Below the pieces are notes generated by a model. The model saw only the letters and a list, made by a program, of their open reading frames with translations, was not told where the DNA came from and did no database searches. Below, piece by piece: positions 43,108-52,020 of a stretch of 64,000 nucleotides of DNA. Source of the stretch: Pseudomonas sp. PDM05 (GTDB lineage: Bacteria; Pseudomonadota; Gammaproteobacteria; Pseudomonadales; Pseudomonadaceae); assembly GCF_014851685.1 (NCBI RefSeq), contig NZ_JACVAC010000004.1, forward strand, positions 372,001 through 436,000, given 5' to 3'. Numbering within the stretch: the stretch's first letter is position 1; each line of letters opens with the position of its first letter. The position numbers were made by a program, and so were the translations under genes.

Positions 43108-44652
43108 ATGAAAATACATTCTGGCGTGCCTACTTTTTTCGCTCCCTACAGCGCACCTCCAAGCCCACAACGGTTCATCAGGCCCTTCTCTATTCCGCCG
43201 ATTTTTCGCCCCTTTATCCGACCATTTGTCACTCACCCCTGGCTGCGACCTTTTAAGCCCCCAATGCCTCGCCCAATGCCTCGCCCGACCCCTCTGCCGG
43301 AGAACAGGCCCGTGCGTCCCGAGCGCCGTACGCTTCCCCCAGGCCCCGACAAACCCAGCCCCCACACCTGGGATGGCAAGGACATGACTCAACGGCCAAA
43401 TGACCCTCACATCGCCCGGGTGAACAAACGCTCCTACGATAATCAGCAGATCATCGAGCAGCTCACACGCAACGTGCCGACGTGGCAGGACAAGAACCGG
43501 AACAACACCACCGAAATTTCAGTTTCATTCGACCCAGGCGGGTTCAACGAGTACCAGAAACAGGAAGCACGACGCTCTTTAACCTCTTGGAGTGATGTCG
43601 CCAACCTGCAATTCACCGAGAACGGAGGGCCCTCCGAAGGCCGGGTGACGTTCGGAATCTCAAACCGGGTCCCCACCGCACAGGGCGCTTATCCGACACC
43701 CTATGGAGGAGGCGGTGGCGCAACGCTCTACAACCCCCGCATGGCCACACGCACAGTGATGACCCACGAGATCGGGCATGCCCTCGGCCTGAAACACCCC
43801 GGCAACTACGACGGCAGCGCCTCGGAAAGCCAGCGCGTGTATGCCCAGGATTCCAGCGCCCATACCGTCATGAGCTATTTCGGCGATCAGAGCAGTGGCA
43901 AACAGCTCGGGGTCAAACCCCTCGCACCGATGATGGATGACATTGCCGCGATCCAGAAAAAGTACGGCGCCAATTATCAGACCCGCAAAGAAGACAATAC
44001 CTACGGTTTCAATTCCAATACCCAGCGGGATTACTACACCCTCAATTCCGCACGGGACCGGATGATCGCCTGCATCTGGGACGGTGCCGGCAATGACACC
44101 CTGGACGTATCCGGCTACAGGTCCAACCAGGTCATCAATCTCAAGGCCGGTGCCTTTTCAGACATTGGCGGGCTCAGGGGCAACGTGTCCATCGCCAGGG
44201 GCTGCACCATCGAGAACGCCGTCGGCGGCGCAGGCCACGACGCGTTGATCGGCAATGAGGCCAACAACCGGCTCACCGGGGGCCTGGGGGCGGACCAGAT
44301 ACGTGGCGGCGGCGGCGCGGATACCTTCGTCTACAACGACGCCCGTGACTCCACCCCCGAACAGCCCGACACGCTCATGGACTTCACCAGTGGCACCGAC
44401 AAGATCGATGTGTCCGGCGCCCTGCAAAAAGCCCGGGTCTCGGGACTGAATTTTGTCCAGGCCTTCAGCGGCAAGGAGGGCGAAACGCTGCTGACGTATG
44501 ACCCAGCCACCGGCAAAGGCAGTGTCTCCATCGACCTGAATGGCAATGGCCGCGCCGACCTGCTGATCAAGACGCATGGGCAGGTCAAACCCGAGGATAT
44601 TGTTCAAAGCGACGTACGCAGCCGTAATCGCTGGAACAATCGACGTGGCTGA
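43108..44652 (+). CDS. serralysin-type metalloprotease with Pro-rich N-terminus
   Basis: A 514-aa M10B peptidase. The zinc motif HEIGHALGLKH is at 220-230 and the Met-turn VMSYF at 254-258. RTX-type Gly/Asp repeats (GGAGHDALIGNEANNRLTGGLGADQIRGGGGADTFVY) and a Peptidase_M10_C region follow. The first ~90 residues are an unusual run of Pro, Arg and Phe (FRPFIRPF, PMPRPMPRP) in place of the short serralysin propeptide. The C-terminus ends SRNRWNNRRG rather than the hydrophobic DxxV-type export tail, although EDIV occurs 15 residues earlier. No type I secretion genes or inhibitor gene are next to it. Confidence 0.85.
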   Translation: MKIHSGVPTFFAPYSAPPSPQRFIRPFSIPPIFRPFIRPFVTHPWLRPFKPPMPRPMPRPTPLPENRPVRPERRTLPPGPDKPSPHTWDGKDMTQRPNDPHIARVNKRSYDNQQIIEQLTRNVPTWQDKNRNNTTEISVSFDPGGFNEYQKQEARRSLTSWSDVANLQFTENGGPSEGRVTFGISNRVPTAQGAYPTPYGGGGGATLYNPRMATRTVMTHEIGHALGLKHPGNYDGSASESQRVYAQDSSAHTVMSYFGDQSSGKQLGVKPLAPMMDDIAAIQKKYGANYQTRKEDNTYGFNSNTQRDYYTLNSARDRMIACIWDGAGNDTLDVSGYRSNQVINLKAGAFSDIGGLRGNVSIARGCTIENAVGGAGHDALIGNEANNRLTGGLGADQIRGGGGADTFVYNDARDSTPEQPDTLMDFTSGTDKIDVSGALQKARVSGLNFVQAFSGKEGETLLTYDPATGKGSVSIDLNGNGRADLLIKTHGQVKPEDIVQSDVRSRNRWNNRRG

Positions 44653-44683
44653 AAACGCCGAAAAAACGCCATCCACAACGACA

Positions 44684-44720
44684 AAGGCCCTCCCCGATCA
44701 TTGCCGGGAAGGGCCTTTGC
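44684..44720. terminator. bidirectional terminator between protease and lipoprotein operon
   Basis: CAAAGGCCCT and AGGGCCTTTG pair across a loop containing a smaller stem. It serves two convergent transcripts. Confidence 0.85.
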
Positions 44721-44736
44721 CTGCGGTGCCGAGGGT

Positions 44737-45387
44737 TTAGTCAGTACCGTACTTCGGGTTACGCGGACCGTACAGGATCCCCGTGCGCTGGCCCGGCGAC
44801 AGCAGGCGCGCGCTGGTAATACCGGCAATCGGATGGGCCGCATCAGTCGAGCTGTTGACCACTTGCTTGACCGCGGCCGTGATCAGCATGCCCACCAGGC
44901 CGCCGCCGTTGTTGTTGCCCTCCTCGCTGGACGCCCGCGCCGAGCCGGTCCACAGGGTGGTGCCGGTGCGCAGGTCGACCAGTTTGGCCGAGGCCGTCAC
45001 TGCCGTGTCGCTGGCGATCAGCATGTACTTGGTGCCGTACTCGGTAACGGTGATGTACAGCGCCGCGTCCGCACCGAAGATGTCATGCAGCTTGGTCGGT
45101 GGCAGTGCCTGGATGTCGTTGGCGGTGGTCAGGCCGTTCTGGCGGAAGGTTTCATCCACCAGGGCAATCGGCAACACGTAGTAGCCGGCTTCGGCCAACG
45201 GGTAGGTGACTTGCGAGACCAGGCTGTAGGACGCCTGCACTTCCGGCGACTCATTGAGCGGCGGCAGCACCAGGATCGACTTGGGGCGCGACTGTTTGTA
45301 CGCGGTGTAATCGACGGTCTTCGGCGCGGCGCAACCGCCGAGCAAGGCCAAGGCCAGCAGGGCGCCGGTGAGTTTCAACAGGCTCAT
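44737..45387 (-). CDS. DUF799/GNA1162-family lipoprotein
   Basis: A 216-aa lipoprotein (lipobox LGGC, Cys19) of the DUF799/GNA1162 family: SILVLPPLNESPEVQASYSLVSQVTYPLAEAGYYVLPIALVDETFRQNG. It is the third gene of the CsgG-DUF4810-DUF799 triad, with its ATG overlapping the stop of the gene before. The triad occurs in many proteobacteria and is thought to act at the outer membrane; its export substrate is unknown. Confidence 0.88.
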   Translation of the reverse strand: MSLLKLTGALLALALLGGCAAPKTVDYTAYKQSRPKSILVLPPLNESPEVQASYSLVSQVTYPLAEAGYYVLPIALVDETFRQNGLTTANDIQALPPTKLHDIFGADAALYITVTEYGTKYMLIASDTAVTASAKLVDLRTGTTLWTGSARASSEEGNNNGGGLVGMLITAAVKQVVNSSTDAAHPIAGITSARLLSPGQRTGILYGPRNPKYGTD

Positions 45388-45746
45388 TTGGTGGCGACTC
45401 CGGTCTTGGCGTTTTTCAGCAGGAAGTCCATGTACGACGCGGACTCGGGGAACAATGCCTTCTCGGTGCGAAACTCCTGCACCATCTGGTCATCCTTGCC
45501 CATGCTCAGGTACAGCATGCCCAGGTGGGCGTGGTAACCCGGCGGGGCCTTGCGGCCACTGGCGTTGATCTTTTGCAGATCCCGTTCCAGCGCCTCGACC
45601 TGCGCTTCCTTGGGCTCGCCCTTGAAGTACTCGTAAACCTGCGGCTGGTAGCTTTCCCATTGATACAGGGGCTGGGGCGCCGTGTGGCACCCGGCGACTA
45701 CCGCGGTTGCTGTCAGCATCAGCGCCAACTTCACTGCCTTGCTCAT
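45384..45746 (-). CDS. DUF4810 lipoprotein
   Basis: A 120-aa lipoprotein with lipobox VAGC (Cys19). It contains YQWESYQPQVYEYFKGE and a TPR-like helix pair (PPGYHAHLGMLYLSMGKDDQMVQEFRTEKALFPES). It is the middle gene of the triad, overlapping the DUF799 gene by four bases. Confidence 0.88.
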   Translation of the reverse strand: MSKAVKLALMLTATAVVAGCHTAPQPLYQWESYQPQVYEYFKGEPKEAQVEALERDLQKINASGRKAPPGYHAHLGMLYLSMGKDDQMVQEFRTEKALFPESASYMDFLLKNAKTGVATK

Positions 45747-45775
45747 CCGTGTACTGCTCCTTGAGGTGTTGCTGA

Positions 45776-46447
45776 TCAGTTGCGCGGGTTCCAGGCGCCG
45801 GCGTTGATGCCGTCGACCAAGCGGTTGATAGCTTCGCGCATGGCCAGGTCGAGGACCTTGCCATTGAGGGTGGAGTCGTAGCTGGCGGTGCCGCCAAAGC
45901 CGACCACTTCACGGTTGGACAGCGCGTATTCACCGGCGCCCTGGGTGGAATACACCACTTCGGAAGTGTTGATGTTGACAATGTTCAACGCGACTTTGGC
46001 GTAGGCCACTTGCGTCTTGCCGCGGCCCAGGATGCCGAACAGCTGGCGGTCGCCGGTTTCCTTGCGGCCGAACTCGGTCACATCGCCGGTCACCACGTAG
46101 TCAGCGCCCTTGAGCTTCTGCACCGTGCCCTTGATCGCGGCTTCCTGGGAGATTTCGCCCATGTTGTCGCGGTCCAGCACGCTGAAGCGGTTGGTCTGTT
46201 GCAAGTGGGTGATCAGGATGGTCTTGGCCTGGCCACCGAGGCGGTCGACGCCATCGGAAAAGATGCCGCGCATGTAGCTGGAGCGGTTGTCGAACTTGCC
46301 TACGGCGATAGGTACACGCACGCCTGAATAGGCGACGTTGGCGCTGGCGACTTGCTCCACCGGCAGCGCGCGGTTGCTCTCGGTGGCGCAACCGGCCACG
46401 GTCAGAAGCGCTGCGGCGGTCAGCAGGATTTTGGACAGTGCTTTCAC
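45776..46447 (-). CDS. CsgG/HfaB-family lipoprotein
   Basis: A 223-aa lipoprotein (lipobox VAGC, Cys19) of the CsgG/HfaB family: VPIAVGKFDNRSSYMRGIFSDGVDRLGGQAKTILITHLQQTNRFSVLDRDNMGEI and GADYVVTGDVTEFGRKE. CsgG forms an outer-membrane secretion pore for curli; HfaB-like relatives act in holdfast attachment. No curli genes are nearby. Start is GTG with AGGAG in front. First gene of the triad operon. Confidence 0.88.
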   Translation of the reverse strand: MKALSKILLTAAALLTVAGCATESNRALPVEQVASANVAYSGVRVPIAVGKFDNRSSYMRGIFSDGVDRLGGQAKTILITHLQQTNRFSVLDRDNMGEISQEAAIKGTVQKLKGADYVVTGDVTEFGRKETGDRQLFGILGRGKTQVAYAKVALNIVNINTSEVVYSTQGAGEYALSNREVVGFGGTASYDSTLNGKVLDLAMREAINRLVDGINAGAWNPRN

Positions 46448-46491
46448 AGGGTGCTCCTAGAGTGAGAAATCAGCAGGTGCAGCAGGTAAAA

Positions 46492-47073
46492 CTAGCGGGT
46501 GGGGATGTCGCGGATGTCGTTGACGATGTCGCGGCTGTAAACACGGAAGTAGAAGCCTTCGACACTGGAGTTACTGTTATTGGTCACCAGGGCGCCCATG
46601 GTCTTGTACTGCTCGAAGTTGCCGATCACGCCGCCGGGCACTTGGTCATACAGGGCCTTGGAAAAGTGAAGAACCTCGGCGCCGTTCTTCTTGACCGTGA
46701 CCTTGTAGCTGAAATCGACACTGAGCAGCAGTTTGTTGTCGTCGACGATCAGCGTGGCGAGCCCGCCTTTCGAATCCTGGATATGCCGCGTGTAGACAAT
46801 GCTCATATCCAGCAGATAGTCGGCCTTGTCCTTGCTGGTGGCGTAGCGACCTGCTTCGAGCAGGCGGTTCACCATATCGACACCCAACGCTTTGCGAACC
46901 TTTTCGTCGGACAGGAAGCGCTCATTTTTGCCCACCACCTCAACGTCGAGCGTGTCGAGCCAGTAGGTTGCAGTCTTGGGAATGGTGACTGGCGCCGGTG
47001 AGATGTAGTACTCCGGCTGGGAGGCACAGCCAGCCATGAGGCAGGCGGCGAAAAAGAGAACAAGCGCGCGCAT
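46492..47073 (-). CDS. lipoprotein of unknown function
   Basis: A 193-aa lipoprotein (MRALVLFFAACLMAGC). The rest (TYWLDTLDVEVVGKNERFLSDEKVRKALGVDMVNRLLEAGRYA ... ADYLLDMSIVYTRHIQDSKGGLATLIVDDNKLLLSVDFSYKVTVKKNGAEVL) resembles small envelope lipoproteins of the CsgG neighbourhood in spirit, but I do not recognise the family. It ends 44 bases before the CsgG-like gene and may be the first gene of the same operon. An ATG four codons upstream is also possible. Confidence 0.75.
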   Translation of the reverse strand: MRALVLFFAACLMAGCASQPEYYISPAPVTIPKTATYWLDTLDVEVVGKNERFLSDEKVRKALGVDMVNRLLEAGRYATSKDKADYLLDMSIVYTRHIQDSKGGLATLIVDDNKLLLSVDFSYKVTVKKNGAEVLHFSKALYDQVPGGVIGNFEQYKTMGALVTNNSNSSVEGFYFRVYSRDIVNDIRDIPTR

Positions 47074-47144
47074 GTAAGAATTCATCCCTGAACAGTATCG
47101 AGCTTTAAACAATCGGCGGCATTTTACGGAGTTGAGAGGGGTTC

Positions 47145-47648
47145 TCAAGGGATTTCTGAGCCCAGGCCGCCCGTTTCGCTGCCGTCTGTCGGCTCCGGCA
47201 GGGTAATCAGCGCCATCAAGGCGCAGGCTGCAGCACCGATGAAAAACGCCGAAATCAGCGCTAAGGCATTGTCTGTAAAAACAAAACCCTTGGTGCTGCC
47301 GCGCATCACCAGGTAGTCCAGCCACGTCAGCCACACAAATGCGACCGCCCCGCCGCTCAGCCCGATAATCGTATAAGTGCGGCGCCCTTTGCTGAACGCG
47401 CACAAGGTCACGAACAGCGCAAAACCCAGGGCGGGCAACAGGTACACCACCTGCGCCAGTATCGGCGTAGTGACAAACACCATCCAGAGTTCCAGCCCAT
47501 GCACTTCCCCGAGTGCACGCGGGTTGCTGAACAGCTGTGCCAACGTGGCGACAAACACCACGGGGCCTGCGGCCAACCCAAACACAAAGGGCATGAACCA
47601 GAAGGCGAAGAACACTTTCAGGTGGGGGTATTTGTTTGGTTTCATCAT
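47145..47648 (-). CDS. four-helix membrane protein of unknown function
   Basis: A protein of about 167 aa with four predicted membrane helices (VFFAFWFMPFVFGLAAGPVVFVATL; ILAQVVYLLPALGFALFVTLCAF; YTIIGLSGGAVAFVWLTWL; ALALISAFFIGAAACALMALITL). I do not recognise it. The start is uncertain: the frame opens up to 47741, but residues before MMKPNK are not hydrophobic and have no clear function. Confidence 0.65.
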   Translation of the reverse strand: MMKPNKYPHLKVFFAFWFMPFVFGLAAGPVVFVATLAQLFSNPRALGEVHGLELWMVFVTTPILAQVVYLLPALGFALFVTLCAFSKGRRTYTIIGLSGGAVAFVWLTWLDYLVMRGSTKGFVFTDNALALISAFFIGAAACALMALITLPEPTDGSETGGLGSEIP

Positions 47649-47803
47649 GGTTTTTTTACGAGAACGGGCCGTGACTGTACACCGCTGCCCTGACGCTCGA
47701 AACCCGGCCGTGAGCGGCGCCCGCGATAAAAGCTTGTTCATTCAAGTTCTGCGCCGAGGGGTCGAGACAGTGGCTTGGTTCGTTCTTTTTATAGGGAAAT
47801 TGC

Positions 47804-48415
47804 GTGTTTAAACTCCTCCTGCGGGCTACCGCCCTGATCGCCGCGCTGTCGATGACCGGCTGTGTGTCCTACACCGTCACCGGCCCTGTCGGCGCCCCGC
47901 TCCACCCTGCCGCTGTCAGCAGCCCGCGTAGCGCGCAAATCGCCGATGTCGCGGTAACTGCCGCCGACATCAACGAGGCCAACAAGACCGCCATCAGCCG
48001 CTCCCTGACCGTGCAGCTCAATCAATACGTGCGCAGCGCCGGTTACTTCAAGCAAGTCACCGAATACCCTACGCGCCTGGGCGAAAACGATGTGTCGCTG
48101 AAATTCAACATGACCTCACTCAAGGGCCACCGTGGCGTGCACCCGGCCTACGTGCCCGGTGCGTTGCTGACGCTGACGATCTGGATCTGGGTCAACGGGC
48201 CGATCTTCGTCGACACCTTTGACGTGGCCGGCGACCTGACGATCGTCGACCGCGACGGCAAGCAACTGGCGAGTGCCAAGCAAGAGGTCAAGTTCGAGCG
48301 CAACGTCGGCCTCTACGGGCGTGAATACTGGGCACCGACCATGGGTGCCAAGCAACTGAATGAATTGGTGTCGCAACTGCTCGACAGCGCCACCGCCAAG
48401 CTGCCCAAGGAGTAA
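47804..48415 (+). CDS. lipoprotein of unknown function
   Basis: A 203-aa lipoprotein (MFKLLLRATALIAALSMTGC, lipobox MTGC) starting from GTG with AGGGA upstream. The body contains AISRSLTVQLNQYVRSAGYFKQVTEYP and a central hydrophobic segment (GALLTLTIWIWVNGPIFVDTFDV). It is coupled to the next lipoprotein gene (three bases apart), forming a two-gene envelope operon. Confidence 0.8.
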   Translation: MFKLLLRATALIAALSMTGCVSYTVTGPVGAPLHPAAVSSPRSAQIADVAVTAADINEANKTAISRSLTVQLNQYVRSAGYFKQVTEYPTRLGENDVSLKFNMTSLKGHRGVHPAYVPGALLTLTIWIWVNGPIFVDTFDVAGDLTIVDRDGKQLASAKQEVKFERNVGLYGREYWAPTMGAKQLNELVSQLLDSATAKLPKE

Positions 48416-48418
48416 GTC

Positions 48419-49006
48419 ATGAAAGGATTGATCAAGCACAGCCTGGTGCTCGCTGCCGTGTTGCTGAGCGGTTGCGTGTCGTACTCGCAACACGAACTGC
48501 CGGCGGTGCAGACCTGGCCACCGACCGCCAACGTGCCGGCGCAGAAGCCGACGGCCTACGTACGCACCACCGCTCTGCACCAGGTCAACAGCGGCCCGGG
48601 CAACGCAGTGGCTGGCGCCCCGGCGCTGCTGTGGGAAAAGGCCGTGGCCGACTCGTTTCGCCAGTCCAATCGTTTTTCGCGGGTGAGCACCGACAAGGTC
48701 GACTCGGATATTTATGCCGACGCCACCCTGTCCAACAACGAACAGTTCAGCATGGCCTCGGCGATCATCACCGGCGCGACCTTCTTCATCATCCCGTCCA
48801 CGGCGAAGAACACCTTCACCCTGGAAACGGTGTTCAAAGACAAGGATGGCAAAGAGCTGGGTCGCGTCAAAAAAAGCGAGTCGGTACGCACGTGGATGCA
48901 ATTGGTGCTGATCGTGGGTATTCCATTCCAGACCGATACACGGGAAATCGTGGAGGCGTTGACGCGCAGTACGCTGGATGAGGCGGTGCAGCGCAAGTTG
49001 CTGTAA
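48419..49006 (+). CDS. lipoprotein of unknown function
   Basis: A 195-aa lipoprotein (LVLAAVLLSGC, lipobox LSGC). It has PALLWEKAVADSFRQSNRFSRVSTDKVDSDIYADATLSNNEQ and a hydrophobic stretch in the second half (SAIITGATFFIIP ... WMQLVLIVGIPF). The overall plan resembles the gene before it, so they may be distant paralogues. The REP array starts only a few bases after its stop. Confidence 0.8.
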   Translation: MKGLIKHSLVLAAVLLSGCVSYSQHELPAVQTWPPTANVPAQKPTAYVRTTALHQVNSGPGNAVAGAPALLWEKAVADSFRQSNRFSRVSTDKVDSDIYADATLSNNEQFSMASAIITGATFFIIPSTAKNTFTLETVFKDKDGKELGRVKKSESVRTWMQLVLIVGIPFQTDTREIVEALTRSTLDEAVQRKLL

Positions 49007-49010
49007 GTCG

Positions 49011-50612
49011 GTTCAGGCAACCTCTCTGCCAGCAGTACCACCGCCTTCGCAGCCTCGCTAAAGCTCGACAACTCCCACAGGGGATTGGCAGTGCCTGGGC
49101 AATCTCCAACGGCCCAGCAACCCCAATCACCTGTGGGAGCGGGCTTGCCCGCGAAAGCGGTAGTTCAGCCAACACCTCTACCAGCAGTGCCACCGCCTTC
49201 GCAGCCTCGCTAAAGCTCGGCAGCTCCCACAGGAGATTGGCAGTGCCTGGGCGATCTCCAGCCAAACACTGACTGCCCAGCAACCCCAATCACCTGTGGG
49301 AGCGGGCTTGCCCGCGAAAGCGGTAGTTCAGGCAACCTCTCTACCAGCAGTACCACCGCCTTCGCAGCCTCGCTAAAGCTCGACAACTCCCACAAGGGAT
49401 TGGCAGTGCCTGGGCTATCTCCAGCCGAGCACTGACAGCCCACCAACACCGATCACCTGTGGGAGCGGGCTTGCCCGCGAAAGCGGTGGTTCAGACAACA
49501 CCTCTACCAACAGTGCCGCCGCCTTCGCAGCCTCGCTAGGGCTCGACAGCTCCCACAGGGGATGGGCAGTGTCTGGGCTATCTCCAGCCGAGCACTGACA
49601 GCCCACCAACACCGATCACCTGTGGGAGCGGGCTTGCCCGCGAAAGCGGTGGTTCAGACAACACCTCTACCAACAGTGCCGCCGCCTTCGCAGCCTCGCT
49701 AGGGCTCGACAGCTCCCACAGGGGATGGGCAGTGTCTGGGCTATCTCCAGCCGAGCACTGACAGCCCACCAACACCGATCACCTGTGGGAGCGGGCTTGC
49801 CCGCGAAAGCGGTAGTTCAGCCAACCTCTCTGCCAGCAGTGCCGCCGTCTTCGCAGCCTCGCTAAAGCTCGACAGCTCCCACAGGGGATTGGCAGTGCCT
49901 GGGCTATCTCCAGCCGAGCACTGACAGCCCACCAACACCGATCACCTGTGGGAGCGGGCTTGCCCGCGAAAGCGGTAGTTCAGCCAACACCTCTACCAGC
50001 AGTACCGCCGCCTTCGCAGCCTCGCTAGGGCTCGACAGCTCCCACAGGGGATTGGCAGTGTCTGGTCTATCTCCAGCCGAGCACTGACAGCCCACCAACC
50101 CCAATCACCTGTGGGAGCGGGCTTGCCCGCGAAAGCGGTAGTTCAGCCAACTCCTCTACCAGCAGTACCGCCGCCTTCGCAGCCTCGCTAGGGCTCGACA
50201 GCTCCCACAAGGGATTGGCAGTGTCTGGTCTATCTCCAGCCAAGCACTGACAGCCCAGCAACCCCAATCACCTGTGGGAGCGGGCTTGCCCGCGAAAGCG
50301 GTAGTTCAGCCAACTCCTCTACCAGCAGTACCGCCGCCTTCGCAGCCTCGCTAGGGCTCGACAGCTCCCACAGGGGATGGGCAGTGTCTGGGCTATCTCC
50401 AGCCGAGCACTGACAGCCCACCAACACCGATCACCTGTGGGAGCGGGCTTGCCCGCGAAAGCGGTGGTTCAGACAACACCTCTACCAGCAGTGCCACCGC
50501 CTTCGCAGCCTCGCTAGGGCTCGACAGCTCCCACAGGGGATTGGCAGTGTCTGGTCTATCTCCAGCCGAGCACTGACAGCCCAGCAACCCCAATCACCTG
50601 TGGGAGCGGTGG
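49011..50612. repeat. tandem array of about ten 163-bp REP-containing units
   Basis: Each unit holds one REP core (cacctgtgggagcgggcttgcccgcgaaagcgg), a spacer, a second conserved part (gccttcgcagcctcgct), a complementary REP-like piece (cagctcccacagg) and a third conserved part (ggcagtgtctgggctatctccagccgagcactgacagccca). The conserved cores recur every 163 bases (for example at 49129, 49292, 49455, 49618, 49781, 49944, 50107, 50270, 50433 and a truncated copy at 50593). Small differences between units (cagg/cagc, agtacc/agtgcc) show that the array grew by duplication and then drifted. Six-frame reading gives artefactual 65-codon frames at the same spacing. Confidence 0.95.
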
Positions 50613-50626
50613 GTCGACCAACCGAT

Positions 50627-51208
50627 CTACTGAGGCCGGCACACGTTGTATGCCTGATTCTCGGCAACTTCCTCCATGTGATGCCCTATCACCGTATTGA
50701 GCACCAACTGCCGCTCCGACTTCCCGGTGGGGCGGTACGCCGAGCCCTGGGCATCGGTCTGGATCTTGAAGCCGCTACCCGCCAGTTGCTTGACCAACTG
50801 CAAGCGCCTGGCCTGATCACCGTTGCCGCGATGGTCGCTCGGCGATAGGAAAATGATGCGTTCGCGCTGCAACAGCCACACCGGGCGGTCACTGTGCTCG
50901 CTTTCAAACACGTAGGCGCAGTCCACCGCCGCGGCCGGGAAACTGGCCTTGCGCACATAGCGCCCGCCCTCATAGCCCACCAACGTCACCAGCCCAGGCT
51001 GCACCACGGCAATCGCGTCCTCGGTCTGCACGCCGTTTTGAATGCCGTAGTTCGAATACGCCCAACGCAATGGAATGAACTGCGCCGCCGTGGCGCCAAG
51101 CGCGAGGTCGTTGTTGATCCGCGCCTGATCTTCGGCGCCGCGATAAGGCACGCCCTGGCAGCCGGCAAGTGCGACCAGGCAGAGCAGCGTCAAGGTTCTG
51201 GTGAACAT
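50627..51208 (-). CDS. lipoprotein of unknown function, lepB operon
   Basis: A 193-aa lipoprotein (MFTRTLTLLCLVALAGC). The body (DLALGATAAQFIPLRWAYSNYGIQNGVQTEDAIAVVQPGLVTLVGYEGG ... RRLQLVKQLAGSGFKIQTDAQGSAYRPTGKSERQLVLNTVIGHHMEEVAENQAYNVCR) is unfamiliar. It starts 15 bases after the lepB stop codon and is the last gene of the operon. A GTG start six codons upstream, overlapping lepB, cannot be excluded. Confidence 0.75.
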   Translation of the reverse strand: MFTRTLTLLCLVALAGCQGVPYRGAEDQARINNDLALGATAAQFIPLRWAYSNYGIQNGVQTEDAIAVVQPGLVTLVGYEGGRYVRKASFPAAAVDCAYVFESEHSDRPVWLLQRERIIFLSPSDHRGNGDQARRLQLVKQLAGSGFKIQTDAQGSAYRPTGKSERQLVLNTVIGHHMEEVAENQAYNVCRPQ

Positions 51209-51222
51209 CCGAGAAGTGCCGA

Positions 51223-52011
51223 TCACGGAAATCGCGTCCCGATCCGCGCCCGCTCGCTGGAGAACCAGATCCCGGTGATCTTGCCGACCACATCGGCTTC
51301 GGCAACCTGGCCCATGAAGCGACTGTCGTTGCTGTTGTTGCGGTTGTCGCCCAGCAAATAGACGTGACCCGGTTCGACTTTAAGCGGCGCCAGTTCCATC
51401 GACGCAGCGCCGTTCACGCTATCCGCCGGTGCGTGGAACAGGCCGAGGTTTTCGCCATTGTGGATCAGCTCGCCGTTGACGATGGCCAGGGTATCGCCGC
51501 CCACACCGGCGACGCGCTTGATCGCCTCGGTGCCGTTCCAGCGATACACCACGATGTCGCCGACTTTCGGCGCACCCGGCTTGAGATCGGCGATGACGTA
51601 GTCGCCCACCGACACTGTCGGCGACATCGACCCGCTCGGAATGTAGTAGTTCTTGAAGCCCAGCAACGGCACCCGCAGCACTTCCAGCAGCACGAAGGTC
51701 AGCACGATCAGCACGCCCACATACAGCGCGTGGAAGCGTTTGCGCGGCACGTCCGGCGGGCCATCGTAGCGCTTGGCCAACACCGCCGAGACGATGGCTG
51801 AACCAAGCTTGACCGCGACCACAAAGGCGAAAAACACGTACAGCCCGATAGGCGAGGCGATCAGACCGCATGCACCGAGCAAGATCACCCCGCCGTACAT
51901 AAACGCGGCGACCCAGATCGCCCATTTGACACGGCCCACGTAGACCAGCCCCCAGCCCGCCACCAGGCAGGACATCAGGAAGGCTTGAAGGGGGAGTTTT
52001 GCGGGTTTCAT
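51223..52011 (-). CDS. lepB: signal peptidase I with extended membrane N-terminus
   Basis: A 262-aa type I signal peptidase. The catalytic Ser is S128 in IPSGSMSPTV and the Lys is K165 in EAIKRVAG; the box GDNRNNSNDSR (221-231) is intact. The first ~110 residues form three or four membrane helices (LVAGWGLVYVGRVKWAIWVAAFMYGGVILLG; GLYVFFAFVVAVKLGSAIVSAVL; LYVGVLIVLTFVLLEVL), more than in the housekeeping enzyme. It is therefore probably a second, specialised signal peptidase. GAGGA precedes the start. It is coupled to the hypothetical gene upstream (nine bases) and the lipoprotein downstream. Confidence 0.9.
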   Translation of the reverse strand: MKPAKLPLQAFLMSCLVAGWGLVYVGRVKWAIWVAAFMYGGVILLGACGLIASPIGLYVFFAFVVAVKLGSAIVSAVLAKRYDGPPDVPRKRFHALYVGVLIVLTFVLLEVLRVPLLGFKNYYIPSGSMSPTVSVGDYVIADLKPGAPKVGDIVVYRWNGTEAIKRVAGVGGDTLAIVNGELIHNGENLGLFHAPADSVNGAASMELAPLKVEPGHVYLLGDNRNNSNDSRFMGQVAEADVVGKITGIWFSSERARIGTRFP

Positions 52012-52020
52012 GGCGGGTCC

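Noticed and set aside
49210..50593. Series of 65-66-codon frames on the minus strand at 163-base intervals
   Set aside because: They are the same reading of the tandem repeat in successive units, lack ribosome sites and contain REP DNA; not genes.
49011..50612. Regularly spaced repeats that could be taken for a CRISPR array
   Set aside because: The period is 163 bases, the whole unit including the spacer is conserved, and the core is a REP sequence. No cas genes are near.
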